Assembly (NCBI GenBank): GCA_963770245.1
Contig: CAVYOX010000008.1
Coordinates: 62,001-126,000, forward strand
Length of the DNA: 64,000 nt
Direction of reading: 5' to 3'
DNA from: PALSA-270 sp963770245
GTDB taxonomy: Bacteria > Acidobacteriota > Terriglobia > Terriglobales > Acidobacteriaceae
Below the pieces are notes generated by a model. That model searched no databases. It saw nothing but the letters and a program-made list of their open reading frames with translations, and was not told the DNA's origin. This document shows, piece after piece, positions 53,757 to 62,349 of the stretch. The first letter of the stretch is position 1. Every line of letters begins with the position of its first letter. The translations under genes and the position numbers were made by a program.

Positions 53757-54242
53757 GTGAGCTCGACTCGGTCGGAGTCGGAGATGTTTCAAGAGCCTGT
53801 GCTGACCATGCAGCGCGCGGGGATGGATCCAGTCCGCGAAACCATCCTCCTGGTAGAAGATGAGGATTTCGTGCGACAGGTTACGGCGGAAGTGTTGTCG
53901 TTCGGCGGCTATCAGGTGTTCGGGGCTCGAACCGCGGCGGAAGCGATGCGAGTCTTCCGGCAACAGCGAGCAAAAGTGCAGCTCCTGCTGACCGACGTGG
54001 TTTTACCGGGCACAAACGGCCGCGAGCTGGCGCGGGACCTGCGCCTGTTACATCCCGCGCTCAAGACGATGTTTATCTCAGGCTATCCTGACAATGAAGT
54101 GACCAGACACAGCTTGGAAGAGCCTGGCGTGTTTTATCTGCCGAAACCGTTCTCGGTGGAGTCGTTGATGCAAAAAGTCAGACAGGTTTTGGCGGCAGCG
54201 CCCATCGAACTACCCGTGGCCAAACGTGCTGCTGGCCGTTAG
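53757..54242 (+). CDS. Stand-alone response-regulator receiver protein
   Basis: From GTG 53757 (GGAGG 53747-53751, 5 nt before) the protein has 161 aa. After a short N-terminal tail the receiver shows ILLVEDEDFVRQ (acidic pair), LLTDVVLPGTNG (phospho-acceptor Asp), MFISGYPD (Ser switch) and YLPKPFS (Lys). There is no output domain; the C-terminal tail is short. It may be a phosphate sink or a CheY-like signal. It lies just upstream of convergent flgM-fliA, so a motility link is possible. Confidence 0.85.
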   Translation: MSSTRSESEMFQEPVLTMQRAGMDPVRETILLVEDEDFVRQVTAEVLSFGGYQVFGARTAAEAMRVFRQQRAKVQLLLTDVVLPGTNGRELARDLRLLHPALKTMFISGYPDNEVTRHSLEEPGVFYLPKPFSVESLMQKVRQVLAAAPIELPVAKRAAGR

Positions 54243-54584
54243 CCGGCAGTGTCGGCTCGGGATCTGCCGCCAGTCACAACGCGCTCGAACGGCGACTGTT
54301 GGTTCATCGCAGGATCGCGCCCTGCGGCATCCCGGGCTGCGTGTCCGATCTTGTGCGAGCGTGGCCCCTCCCCGACGGGCGCTGGCTTGCATGTCCTGCA
54401 GCCATTCGCCGGGTGCCGACCGTCCCGTGGGTGCAGGCCGAATCCGGATCGTAGAAGACTTCGTCGTTCCTTCGAGCGATCGAGGACGCTGGGGCGAGCA
54501 TTGCTGGCAGGTAGGCTTTTCAGATCCCGCAGGAAGCGAGTCCGGTCCAAGGTCTCCTTTCGGGAGCGCTGCCTCTTTGCCGAC
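54243..54584. other. Intergenic region between the receiver gene and flgM (convergent)
   Basis: The open frames here on both strands have no protein-like features. I see no RNA gene and no clear terminator. Confidence 0.35.
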
Positions 54585-54971
54585 TCAAGCACCTGCGCTC
54601 TGGGTTCTGGACTCTCGGCCACTTGATCGGTCGGGAAGCATTCTTGGCGAGTCCGCCCCCTCGCCGGCGGCCCGACGCGCCAGCATTTCCGCAATCATTA
54701 CCTCTGCCATCTGCTCGGGTGAAACCTGATAGCTGCCGTCCCGCACCGCGGGCTCGAGCCGCCCCACTTTCTCTTGCCGGGTCTCGGGAAGAGCCTTCAC
54801 TTGAGCGGCGAGCAACTGCAGTCTCGCCGAATCGCCGGAAGGCTGTGTCCGCTCGCCCGTGGGCTCGGCTCGACCGGAGGTTGCCGCCGCTGCAGGGGAA
54901 CTGGGGCCCGTCGGTTGAGCTGGAGTTGTATCTTGGACCCGCTCGCTTCTGGTTCTTGGGTCGATTCTCAT
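54585..54971 (-). CDS. flgM: Anti-sigma-28 factor FlgM
   Basis: FlgM holds the flagellar sigma factor until the hook-basal body is complete. From ATG 54971 (AGGAGG 5 nt upstream) the protein has 128 aa. The C-terminal sigma-binding part is DSARLQLLAAQVKALPETRQEKVGRL then SYQVSPEQMAEVMIAEMLARRA. The N-terminus is disordered and Pro/Thr/Ser rich, and the last 25 residues exceed the usual FlgM length. It follows the sigma factor gene on the same strand, 162 nt away. No flagellar structural genes are in the window. Confidence 0.85.
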   Translation of the reverse strand: MRIDPRTRSERVQDTTPAQPTGPSSPAAAATSGRAEPTGERTQPSGDSARLQLLAAQVKALPETRQEKVGRLEPAVRDGSYQVSPEQMAEVMIAEMLARRAAGEGADSPRMLPDRSSGRESRTQSAGA

Positions 54972-55133
54972 CGCCACCTCCTGATCTCGAATTGTGCTTG
55001 CAATTCAAGCATCGGCGGCCCATTAGGAATCGTTCAGGCGGCTCTCACACGTCCCTCATCCGCCATTCGCCTGGCTCCCCGGACGCGGTGCAGCAGGGCG
55101 CTAAACCGCGCCTGCGTCGAATCTCTTGCCAGC

Positions 55134-55934
55134 TCACGCTCCTCCTGCGGCGCCGACAGCGTATGGCCCCAGGGGTTGTCCACTGGTCAGTTCGCTGAGA
55201 CGGGCGCGCAACCGTACCAGAGCCATGGAATGGATCTGCGAGATGCGCGACTCTCCCACGCCCAGTACGACACCGACCTCCTTCATCGTCAGCTCTTCGT
55301 AGTAATAGAGAGCCAGCACCTGCCGTTCTTTTTCCGGCAGCTTGGCGATTGCCTGGGCCAACAGATGCTTCATTTCCGAATGCAGGCACAGCACGAGCGG
55401 AGTTTCCTTGGGGTCATCGGGGAGATACTCGCAGAGATCCTCCTCCTTGCCATCGCGCGGCGAGGCCACCCGCAGGCTGCCCACTTCGAGACCGTGAATT
55501 TCTCCCAGGAGCAGCTGCAAGCCGCGCAAGTCCATACTTAATTCGACCGCCAACTCGGGCTCTGAAGGGTTGCGGCCCAGTTCGGAGCACAGCTTGACAT
55601 GCGCTTCTTCGAGACGCCTCGCCTTGCGCCGCAAGTCGCGCGGACTCCAGTCCATTTCGCGCAAGCTGTCGAGCATCGCCCCTCGGATACGAAACTTGGC
55701 GTAGGAGCCGAACTGGACGTGCTTTCCGCGGTCAAATTTGTGCAGTGCGTCGATCAGTCCGACCACCCCGGCATGCACCAGGTCGTCGAGCGGAACGTGG
55801 CGGGGCAAACGTTCATGGATGCGGCGCGCGATGTAACGCACTTGCGGCAGTTGTTCCATGAGCAGGCGCTCCCGCTCTTCTTCGCTTTCCCACGCGTTAT
55901 AGGCTTGTTTGCTGACTTCGGCCATGGGGTCCAT
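55134..55934 (-). CDS. fliA: Flagellar sigma factor FliA/WhiG type (sigma-28)
   Basis: Region 2 shows DLVHAGVVGLIDALHKFDRGK, FGSYAKFRIRGAMLDSLREMDW and SPRDLRRKARRLEE, the diagnostic sigma-28 string. Region 3 follows, and region 4 is KERQVLALYYYEELTMKEVGVVLGVGESRISQIHSMALVRLR. ATG 55934 follows GAGG by 3 nt, and a second ATG at 55925 by 12 nt, so either may be used; 55934 gives 266 aa. A sigma-54-type promoter lies about 235 nt upstream, and an activator of sigma-54 is encoded just before that, suggesting stepwise flagellar control. Confidence 0.93.
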   Translation of the reverse strand: MDPMAEVSKQAYNAWESEEERERLLMEQLPQVRYIARRIHERLPRHVPLDDLVHAGVVGLIDALHKFDRGKHVQFGSYAKFRIRGAMLDSLREMDWSPRDLRRKARRLEEAHVKLCSELGRNPSEPELAVELSMDLRGLQLLLGEIHGLEVGSLRVASPRDGKEEDLCEYLPDDPKETPLVLCLHSEMKHLLAQAIAKLPEKERQVLALYYYEELTMKEVGVVLGVGESRISQIHSMALVRLRARLSELTSGQPLGPYAVGAAGGA

Positions 55935-56170
55935 CAACCTCGACTTCTACGGGCTCGCCGCGTTTCATCGCGGCACCCGCACTGGCGGCGTCCGAGGGGC
56001 GGGTGGGATCTCGCCCGGTGACGGCACCGTCAGTTTTGGAATGGAGGGTCGGAGCAGTCCCCTCCCTGAACGAGGCAAAGGCCCAGCCAAATACATCTGG
56101 TCGACTGAAATCGTTGTCGGTTCCGGAAACCTGCGCTGGAGCTGGAATGCCATGTGATGGACTGAGCAGT

Positions 56171-56186
56171 GCAATGGACATGCCAG
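56171..56186 (-). promoter_or_regulatory. Sigma-54 (RpoN) promoter upstream of fliA
   Basis: On the minus strand the site reads CTGGCATG-TCCA-TTGC (56186-56171), then A. It keeps the GG and GC of the -24/-12 elements exactly 10 nt apart and differs from the consensus only in T for C at one position. Transcription would begin near 56160 toward fliA. Confidence 0.65.
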
Positions 56187-56214
56187 CCGGGAAGGCAGCC
56201 GGCTAAGATTCTTC

Positions 56215-57456
56215 TTAGAGTTCCCCGCGAGGGATCGTTCCCTCAGCGACCAGCCGTCTGCGCCCTCCGGAAAAGAAATAGAGATGGCTGGGCAGAACCG
56301 TGCTAGCCCCGTCGCCCAATATCGCAGCGCGCTCGATGACCTGCTGCAGTTCGCGCACGTTGCCATCCCAAGCGTGGGCTTCGAGGATGCGGACCGCCTG
56401 CGGACTGAGCGCCAGCGGAGCAGCGCCGGATGGCTCGAGATGGCGTAGGAAGAATTCCGCTAGTGGCAGGATGTCGGCGACGCGTTCGCTGAGCGGCGGC
56501 AGCTCCAGGGGGAAAGCCGACAAGCGATAGTAAAGATCGCTGCGGAACCTGCCCTCCCGAACGCGTTGCTCCAAGTCGGCGTTCGTCGCGGCCACCACTC
56601 GTACATCGATCCGGACCGCTTCTGCGCTGCCCAAGCGCTGCACTTCTTTTTGATCGAGGAAGCGCAGCAGCTTAGCCTGCAGGCTGACCGGCAACTCGCC
56701 TACTTCGTCGAGGAACAGGGTGCCCCCTTGTGCCGCGAGAATGCGCCCGGTCGAGGCTTGCACGGCGCCAGTGAAAGCGCCGCGGGTGTGGCCGAACAAC
56801 TCCGATTCCAGCAAAGTCTCGGGAATGGCGGCGCAATTCACCACCACGAAGGGACGGGAAGCGCGCGGGCTCAGGCGATGCAGAGCCCGCGCCAGCAGCT
56901 CTTTTCCTGTGCCAGTCGGACCGAGAATCAGCACCGTGGTGAGGCGTGGCGCCACCAGGCGCGCGAGCCGGTACACATGCCGCATGGCATCGGTACAGCC
57001 AATCATTCCTGGTAAGGGCGCGTCCTCGAGCGCAGCTTCCGCCCTCAGTTCGAGTTCGGCTTCTCTGCACGGCAAACTCGCGGTGATTTCCACTACCGCC
57101 GAGGGCACAATTTCTAGAGGTTTCAGCCGCCAATGCGGACGGAGCGCGCCCGCGCCGGCAACCGGCAGGACATGCACATTCTCGGAGTCGAGCATCACCA
57201 CTTCTAGTCCAGGGAAACGCCGTTGGACGATCTGGGTCAGTTCTTCCGCATCAAGATCGGGTACGCGGCGGTCCAAAAACAGCACTTGCCAATTCCCGGT
57301 CTCCAGTTTGAGCAGCGCATCGGCACCGCCCGTGGCCTCCTGCACCGGCCAGCGCCGGTCGTTGAAACTGTGCCGCACTTGTTCGCGGAGGGAAAGACTT
57401 GCACTCGCCACCAGGACCCCGCCTTCGGGCGGAGCCAGAATCGCTGAACTCGTCAT
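56215..57456 (-). CDS. Sigma-54-dependent activator lacking a DNA-binding domain (FlgR-like)
   Basis: The 413-aa protein has an N-terminal receiver-like region (about 1-110), a AAA+ domain (about 148-370) and no helix-turn-helix. The AAA+ core is complete: Walker A ILGPTGTGKELLARALH, GAFTGA (FGHTRGAFTGAVQAS), Walker B GGTLFLDEVGELP, and the sensor region FRSDLYYRLSAFPLELPPL. After it only about 30 residues remain (SHLYFFSGGRRRLVAEG). The receiver lacks the usual N-terminal acidic pair (VLVASASLSL), so phosphorylation control may be lost. Helicobacter FlgR is a known case of this layout. Confidence 0.88.
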   Translation of the reverse strand: MTSSAILAPPEGGVLVASASLSLREQVRHSFNDRRWPVQEATGGADALLKLETGNWQVLFLDRRVPDLDAEELTQIVQRRFPGLEVVMLDSENVHVLPVAGAGALRPHWRLKPLEIVPSAVVEITASLPCREAELELRAEAALEDAPLPGMIGCTDAMRHVYRLARLVAPRLTTVLILGPTGTGKELLARALHRLSPRASRPFVVVNCAAIPETLLESELFGHTRGAFTGAVQASTGRILAAQGGTLFLDEVGELPVSLQAKLLRFLDQKEVQRLGSAEAVRIDVRVVAATNADLEQRVREGRFRSDLYYRLSAFPLELPPLSERVADILPLAEFFLRHLEPSGAAPLALSPQAVRILEAHAWDGNVRELQQVIERAAILGDGASTVLPSHLYFFSGGRRRLVAEGTIPRGEL

Positions 57457-57586
57457 GTTACCGATTTCATTCCGGGAAGCTTAGAACGCGATGAGAATTG
57501 GATTAGAAAGTTCCTTTGTGGACAAATCCGTTTCGCCTTTGGGAAAGGCGGCGAAAACGGGAAAGAATGGAAAGCCCCCGAGGGAG

Positions 57587-58288
57587 TCACACGAGCGCCG
57601 GAACCAGAGGCAAACACAATTCGATGCGCAAGGCGCCTCGGCTGGTCTCGGCCTGCAGGCTTCCGCCCGCAGCGGCCACGATCCGGCGCGGAATGGCCAG
57701 GCCAAGCCGTTGTCGCAGAAGGCCCGCTGCATCCTTCGGTGACTGCCACTCCGAGCCGCTGTCCAATCCCGCGTCGCCGGGGGAGGTCGCCAGTACGATC
57801 ACAACCTCGCGATCGCGATCGCGGGCGTCGACCATCACTGTGGAACCCGCGGAACTCTGGGCGATGGCAACATCCAAGACGCCAGAAAGCGCGTGCTGCA
57901 GCCGCCGCGGTTCAAACAGGACGCAGCCGGCCGAATCGCAATGCAGCCCAAACTCCAGTTGCAAGGATTCCGCCACGGGTTGCAAGTCCGCCACAGCGGC
58001 GCGCAGAAAACTGTCGAGCGTCAAGACCTGGAGGTCATCGCCTGCGTCATCCGCTTGCAGCAGGGCGCGAATTCCGACCGCCCAGCCCGCGATCAGCTCA
58101 GCCTGCTGCATGGCTGCTTGCAACGTGCCGCGGTACTGCTCCGCCGTGCGCGGCCGATGCAAGCTCAATTCCAGCGAGCAACGCAACGCCGTGATGGGCT
58201 GGTTCAAAGCGTGAAATAGGTCGGAGACCAATTGCGAGTCTTCCGAACAGCCTGTGACTCCTCCTGGTTTCGCGAGAACCGGCCTCAT
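57587..58288 (-). CDS. Degenerate sensor kinase-like protein (pseudo-kinase)
   Basis: The 233-aa protein has a dimerisation helix with the phospho-acceptor-like box LFHALNQPITALRCSLEL. The ATPase part is degenerate: the N-box asparagines are replaced (LSGVLDVAIAQS), the D-x-G-x-G box is absent, and only LGLAIPRRIVAAAGGSL resembles the G2 region. There is no sensor or membrane segment. Its ATG overlaps the stop of the response-regulator gene (ATGA), so the pair is coupled. It may act as a phosphatase or scaffold for that regulator rather than as a kinase. Confidence 0.75.
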   Translation of the reverse strand: MRPVLAKPGGVTGCSEDSQLVSDLFHALNQPITALRCSLELSLHRPRTAEQYRGTLQAAMQQAELIAGWAVGIRALLQADDAGDDLQVLTLDSFLRAAVADLQPVAESLQLEFGLHCDSAGCVLFEPRRLQHALSGVLDVAIAQSSAGSTVMVDARDRDREVVIVLATSPGDAGLDSGSEWQSPKDAAGLLRQRLGLAIPRRIVAAAGGSLQAETSRGALRIELCLPLVPALV

Positions 58289-58971
58289 TCCCCAGCCCCG
58301 GCGCGGCTGCTCAGTTCATAGCCGACCCCCCGGATGGTATGGATCAGCCGCTTGCCGAAACCGTCATCGACCTTGCGCCGCAAGTAGTTGATATAGACAT
58401 CCACCACATTGGTGCAGGTGTCGAAGGAAAGATTCCACACGTGCTCAATGATCATGGCCCGCGTGATCCGTCTTCCGGCGTTGCGCATCAGGTATTCAAG
58501 CAGCGCGAACTCTTTTGAGGTTAGCTCAATCCGCCGCCCTCCCCGCTCTACGCGCCGCTCCACGCGATCCAGTTTCAAGTCGTCGACCGCCAGCACCGAT
58601 TCCGCCGGCAAATGGCTCCGGCGCAACAGGGCGCGAATACGGGCGGAAAGCTCGGTAAAGGAAAAAGGCTTGACCAAATAGTCGTCCGCTCCGAGGTCCA
58701 GGCATTGCACCCGATCCTCGACGCGATTCCGTCCGGTCAGCACCAGGATGGGCATTGTCGGTTTTCGGGTACGCACGTGGCGCAGAATCGCCACTCCATC
58801 CAGACGGGGAAGGTTCAAGTCCAGCACCACGAGGTCATAGTTGTACTCACTGGCCAGAGCGCGAGCCCGCTCACCGTCCGCCGAAACATCGACGGCGTAG
58901 TGTTCCGCTTCCAGCCCTTTTTTCACGAATCCGGCCAATGCCGGGTCGTCTTCCGCGATTAGCATGCGCAT
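58285..58971 (-). CDS. OmpR/PhoB-family response regulator
   Basis: The 228-aa protein has a receiver with MLIAEDDPALAGFVKKGL, the phospho-acceptor in LVVLDLNLPRLDG, VLTGRNRVEDRV and DDYLVKPFSFTEL. The winged-helix output domain (about 125-225) has LTSKEFALLEYLMRNAGRRITRAMIIEHVWN and VDVYINYLRRKVDDGF. All receiver residues are intact, so phosphorylation is expected, but the cognate kinase next door is degenerate. The region upstream is shared with the divergent GGDEF gene. Confidence 0.93.
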   Translation of the reverse strand: MRMLIAEDDPALAGFVKKGLEAEHYAVDVSADGERARALASEYNYDLVVLDLNLPRLDGVAILRHVRTRKPTMPILVLTGRNRVEDRVQCLDLGADDYLVKPFSFTELSARIRALLRRSHLPAESVLAVDDLKLDRVERRVERGGRRIELTSKEFALLEYLMRNAGRRITRAMIIEHVWNLSFDTCTNVVDVYINYLRRKVDDGFGKRLIHTIRGVGYELSSRAGAGE

Positions 58972-59222
58972 AAGGTTGCTCTAATGTGAACACTTTGATT
59001 CTTAAGCCGGCAACCCGGTCCCGGCAAGATGTTGAGCGCCGCACGAAGGTATCGGGGTCCCGTATTAGGACCGGATACGGAAGCGGGACTTGGCAAAACC
59101 GCACGCATTCTGCAGAACACCCGCTCTTGCCGCACACCCGGAACCTGCTGCGCCACTCACTCGCGCTGCCTTTTGCCGGGGATAATTGCTCGATCCGGTT
59201 TTTCTGTCTGGAGGGAAGATCA

Positions 59223-60539
59223 TTGCAGGTGAACCTTTGGACCAAAGGAACGCTAAAGGCCCTGCTCGTGCCCGGGGGGGTGTTGCTCCTGGCTGCGGTT
59301 GTGCTGCTCGAGACCGGAGTTGTTCCGCTTTCGACCGCCGCCGTCGACTTCTATTCCTACGCTGTCTTCGCAGCTGGAATCTTGCTCGCCTGGCGGTTTC
59401 ATTCCAGCCGGGTTTTGTTCGCACTTATCGTCTTGCTTTTGGCACACCGTGCGCTCGGGTTCTTTTCCGCGGGGCGGGCAGCGTCCGGCGGTCCAGGCCG
59501 AGTCGCATTTGAAGTTGTTGCTTTTCTGCTGCCGCTGAACTTCGTGATTGTGTCGCTGATGCGGGAGCGGGGATTGGCAATCCCCGCCAATGCCTCCCGG
59601 CTAGGCCTGCTGTTCATCGAGTCGGTATTCGTCGCCGTTCTCTGTCGACCGGAGGAAATCACAGCGCCGGCGGTTTTTCATCCGGCGCTCGTCGATCATC
59701 GTCTATTCCAGTGGACAAGAATCCCGCAGCTGTCTTGGCTGGCTTTCGGGGTTGCCATGGTGGTCCTGCTCTACCGCTTTCTGGTATATCGCAAGCCGGT
59801 CGAGAGTGGTCTCCTGTGGTCCCTGACCGCCGCGTTCCTCAGCCTCCAGGCCGGCGGCCTCGGACGCGCGGCCAGCGCATACCTCGCCACTGGGGGTCTG
59901 ATCCTGGCCGGCTCGATCGTTGAAAACTCGTACGCGCTAGCCTATCGCGACGAACTGACGGAATTGCCCTCGCGTCGCGCCTTCAATGATGCTCTGCTCG
60001 GGCTGGAAGATACCTACACCATTGCCATGGTCGACGTTGACCATTTCAAGAAGTTCAACGATACCTACGGTCACGAGACTGGCGATCAGGTCCTGCGCAT
60101 GGTGGCTGCGAAACTGGCGCGGGTGAGCGGTGGCGGCCAGGCTTTTCGCGTGGGCGGAGAAGAATTCTGCGTTTTGTTTCCCGGAAAATCTATCAAGGAC
60201 GTACTGCCCCATTTGGAAAGGCTGCGAAGCGAAATCGAAACTGGCGTGTTTCGCGCGCGCGCGGCGAAAGACCGCCGCCACGCTCCGCTGCCGGGGCACG
60301 ACCGCAGAAAGTCCAGTCGCCGAAAAACAGCCCGCCCTAAGCGCGCTCCCCTACACTCTGCGCCCGGAGAACTCTCAGTCACCGCCAGCATGGGCGTGGC
60401 AGAACCCAGCGGCGCGCAAGAAGTGGAGCAAGTCATTCAGGCCGCCGATAAGGCGCTCTACCGCGCCAAGCAGGGCGGCCGCAATCGTGTCGAGGCCGCT
60501 GGCCCTGCGCACGCAAGGTTGAAGCGCAGCATCGCATAG
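59223..60539 (+). CDS. Membrane diguanylate cyclase (GGDEF domain)
   Basis: From TTG 59223 (GGAGGG 7 nt upstream) the protein has 438 aa; longer readings start in non-conserved sequence. Six or so hydrophobic segments (about 8-235) form the sensor part. The cyclase domain has VDVDHFKKFNDTYGHETGD, the active motif GGEEF (residues 311-315) and late VTASMGVAEP and ADKALYRAK. The RxxD inhibitory site is absent (RVSGG precedes the loop). A basic, Arg/Lys-rich insert of about 40 residues (about 60252-60380) lies between the two halves of the domain. It should make c-di-GMP at the inner membrane. Confidence 0.88.
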   Translation: MQVNLWTKGTLKALLVPGGVLLLAAVVLLETGVVPLSTAAVDFYSYAVFAAGILLAWRFHSSRVLFALIVLLLAHRALGFFSAGRAASGGPGRVAFEVVAFLLPLNFVIVSLMRERGLAIPANASRLGLLFIESVFVAVLCRPEEITAPAVFHPALVDHRLFQWTRIPQLSWLAFGVAMVVLLYRFLVYRKPVESGLLWSLTAAFLSLQAGGLGRAASAYLATGGLILAGSIVENSYALAYRDELTELPSRRAFNDALLGLEDTYTIAMVDVDHFKKFNDTYGHETGDQVLRMVAAKLARVSGGGQAFRVGGEEFCVLFPGKSIKDVLPHLERLRSEIETGVFRARAAKDRRHAPLPGHDRRKSSRRKTARPKRAPLHSAPGELSVTASMGVAEPSGAQEVEQVIQAADKALYRAKQGGRNRVEAAGPAHARLKRSIA

Positions 60540-60744
60540 CCCAATTTCGCGCAGCCGTGAGATATCCGCCGGCCATCTAGAGTGACTTTGCTTGCCATGT
60601 TTCAGTACAATGCCACAGGGCGCGAAGATAGCAATTCGGCGGCAGCAAACCCGCTCCCTGCCGCTTTGCCCGCTTGCCAATCCGGGGCCCTCGTGATAAA
60701 TATTTCCGGCCACTGGGATGGTCGCGAGCCCCGCAACCAATTCC

Positions 60745-61080
60745 CAGTTGAGACAGGTGCTGCAGGTATTCATTCAGGTGCTTTTTGTGTCCCTGGTCTA
60801 TGGACACATCGCCGCCTATTTAATTGAGGCCTTCCCGGCGAAGGTGCGCTACACGTCACTTTCCTTGCCTTATCACATTGGCAATGGGGTTTTCGGAGGC
60901 TTGCTGCCCCTGATTGGCCTCTCTCTATGCGCTGCTACCGGCAATATCTACGCCGGTCACTCTACTACCCGATGATTGTGGCCGCACTAACGTTCGTGAT
61001 TCGGCAGCGTGCCGCTAAAAGAAACCCACGCCCGCCGGATTTGGGACGAGGTTGGCGGCCAAAAGATCGCCGCCGACTAA
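60745..61080 (+). pseudogene. 3' remnant of an MFS transporter (metabolite/H+ symporter type)
   Basis: Only the last third of a transporter remains. One frame reads VLQVFIQVLFVSLVYGHIAAYLIEAFPAKVRY and LPLIGLSLCAATGNIYAG. Two small insertions (about 2 nt near 60958 and 1 nt near 61002) then shift the frame and restore it. After them come YYPMIVAALTFVI and then GSVPLKETHARRIWDEVGG, ending in TAA 61078-61080. The order is that of the final helices and tail of ProP/KgtP-like carriers. No start or N-terminal part is present. It lies next to the tRNA-Ser gene. Confidence 0.8.
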
Positions 61081-61214
61081 GCCGGATTAGTTGGGTCGCG
61101 AAAGCGAACGGCTTTCAGCGGTTGCCCCAAGCCCACCCATGTCCGTGCTTCTTCTCGCAGAGCCTTCCCGGCGACGAGAAGCTGCTTTCCGGCCTCGAGG
61201 TTCGTGTCTAGCAT
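61077..61214 (-). pseudogene. Short ORF or gene remnant converging on the MFS remnant
   Basis: On the minus strand a frame opens after a TAG near 61312 and ends at TAG 61079-61077. It encodes LQHILHQMLDTNLEAGKQLL and then VAGKALREEARTWVG. The composition is protein-like and helical. The only ATG is at 61214, leaving 45 aa; the earlier part has no usual start codon. It may be the tail of a gene cut by the island edge. I do not recognise the family. Confidence 0.35.
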
Positions 61215-61377
61215 CTGATGTAGAATATGCTGGAGCGTTGGATGATCTGCCCCGTTTGGTGCCTCACCTTGGCCGACATAATCTAAGGAACGCTCCGAGC
61301 TCCCAGTTATGTGCTAGGGGGCACGGAAAGGGCACTAATCCTCGGCTACGTGCGCTCAGGTGTTGCAAACAAAGGTC

Positions 61378-61471
<94 letters not shown>

Positions 61472-61605
61472 GATCCTTCAACGGCAGCGACTTAGCTCGC
61501 TTTGTGTCTTCTCGAAGGGCAGCAATTTCTAAAGGTTTTGCCCCATCTGGTGTCCCGACGGTGTCCCCAACTTTGCTTTCGCGCGCGACAGGTGGCTTAA
61601 GGTTA
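61472..61605. other. Spacer between tRNA-Ser and the IS110 remnant
   Basis: No intact gene is seen. The minus strand can be read as VGDTVGTPDGAKPLEIAAL running into the tRNA. This could be the tail of an integrase or simply an artefact of antisense tRNA reading. Confidence 0.3.
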
Positions 61606-61806
61606 AGTGAAGATCTCGGGAAGATCGCCAGCAGCGACGAAACTTGTGCTCGACTGCAGCAGATCCCTGGGGTAGGTCCCTGGTAGCGACGACGGCAGAT
61701 CGGCGATCGGAAACGGAGCCGCCTTTCACATGGGGCGAGAGTTTGCGGGGTGGCTGGGCCTGGTGGCGGAACAATGGTCGACTGCGAGCTGTAGTGTTAC
61801 ATGGCA
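61606..61806 (+). mobile_element. Decayed fragment of an IS110-family transposase
   Basis: In one frame LGKIASSDETCARLQQIPGVGP (61612 on) matches the C-terminal DNA-binding part of IS110 transposases, then stops at TAG 61684-61686. In two other frames the match continues: LVATTA at 61680-61697, then AIGNGAAFHMGREFAGWLGL and VAEQWSTAS from 61703. Several frameshifts therefore separate the pieces. Neither the N-terminal DEDD nuclease part nor the IS ends are present here. It is a relic, but it supports mobile-element activity beside the tRNA. Confidence 0.75.
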
Positions 61807-62349
61807 AACGCGAAGGATCGTCTCATCTGGGACTTGGATCAGTGGCTTGGAAAGCAGATGTCGTGATCGTCGCCACAGCAAACAAGTTGGCCAGGACTAG
61901 TAGAGAGGTGTTGTCGAGAGAAGAAACTATCCCCAACGTCTGCCCTTGCGGTTGCCAGCTCGACGAAGTAGCTTAAGATTTGCTTCTCAGAAGTCTGCAA
62001 AAGGACTAAGGAGGACGAAAAACACAATCAAACTGCATTCGGGCGGCGGACCATACATTTCAAAGTAACGGGAAGGCTCGGCCCCTAGCGAGATATCATA
62101 CATTTATGGCATACGAGGCAGGCCCTCCGCGACACCGCCAGAATGCCGACTGTCCCTTCTACGTTGTGTTTAGTCGACAACCCGCTTCCGCAGGGGAACA
62201 GACGAAGCGATCTTAGACATGTGGGCGACGTGCTACTCTGCCATTTCGGCTGGGACGAAGATTATTCAGCTTTTTGTCCGTTATAATGTGGCCGCGATTT
62301 TATCGAATTGGAAGGGTAGGCTGACACGGAGTTTCAGCATCTCGCAACC
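61807..62349. other. Gene-poor region, likely decayed insert
   Basis: Lower GC and no long frame. A 37-codon frame starts at ATG 62106 (MAYEAGPPRHRQNADCPFYV) and may be a remnant, but I cannot assign it. TATAAT (62282-62287) is a consensus -10 box, about 63 nt before the gene at 62350; its -35 box is unclear. Confidence 0.4.

Noticed and set aside
54971..55060. Sigma-28 promoter before flgM
   Set aside because: A GCCGAT element is present near 55012-55017, but no TAAA-like -35 box lies at the right distance.
55897..56181. 94-codon minus-strand frame between the activator and fliA
   Set aside because: Its start lies inside the sigma-54 site, it overlaps fliA, and it has no recognisable protein character.
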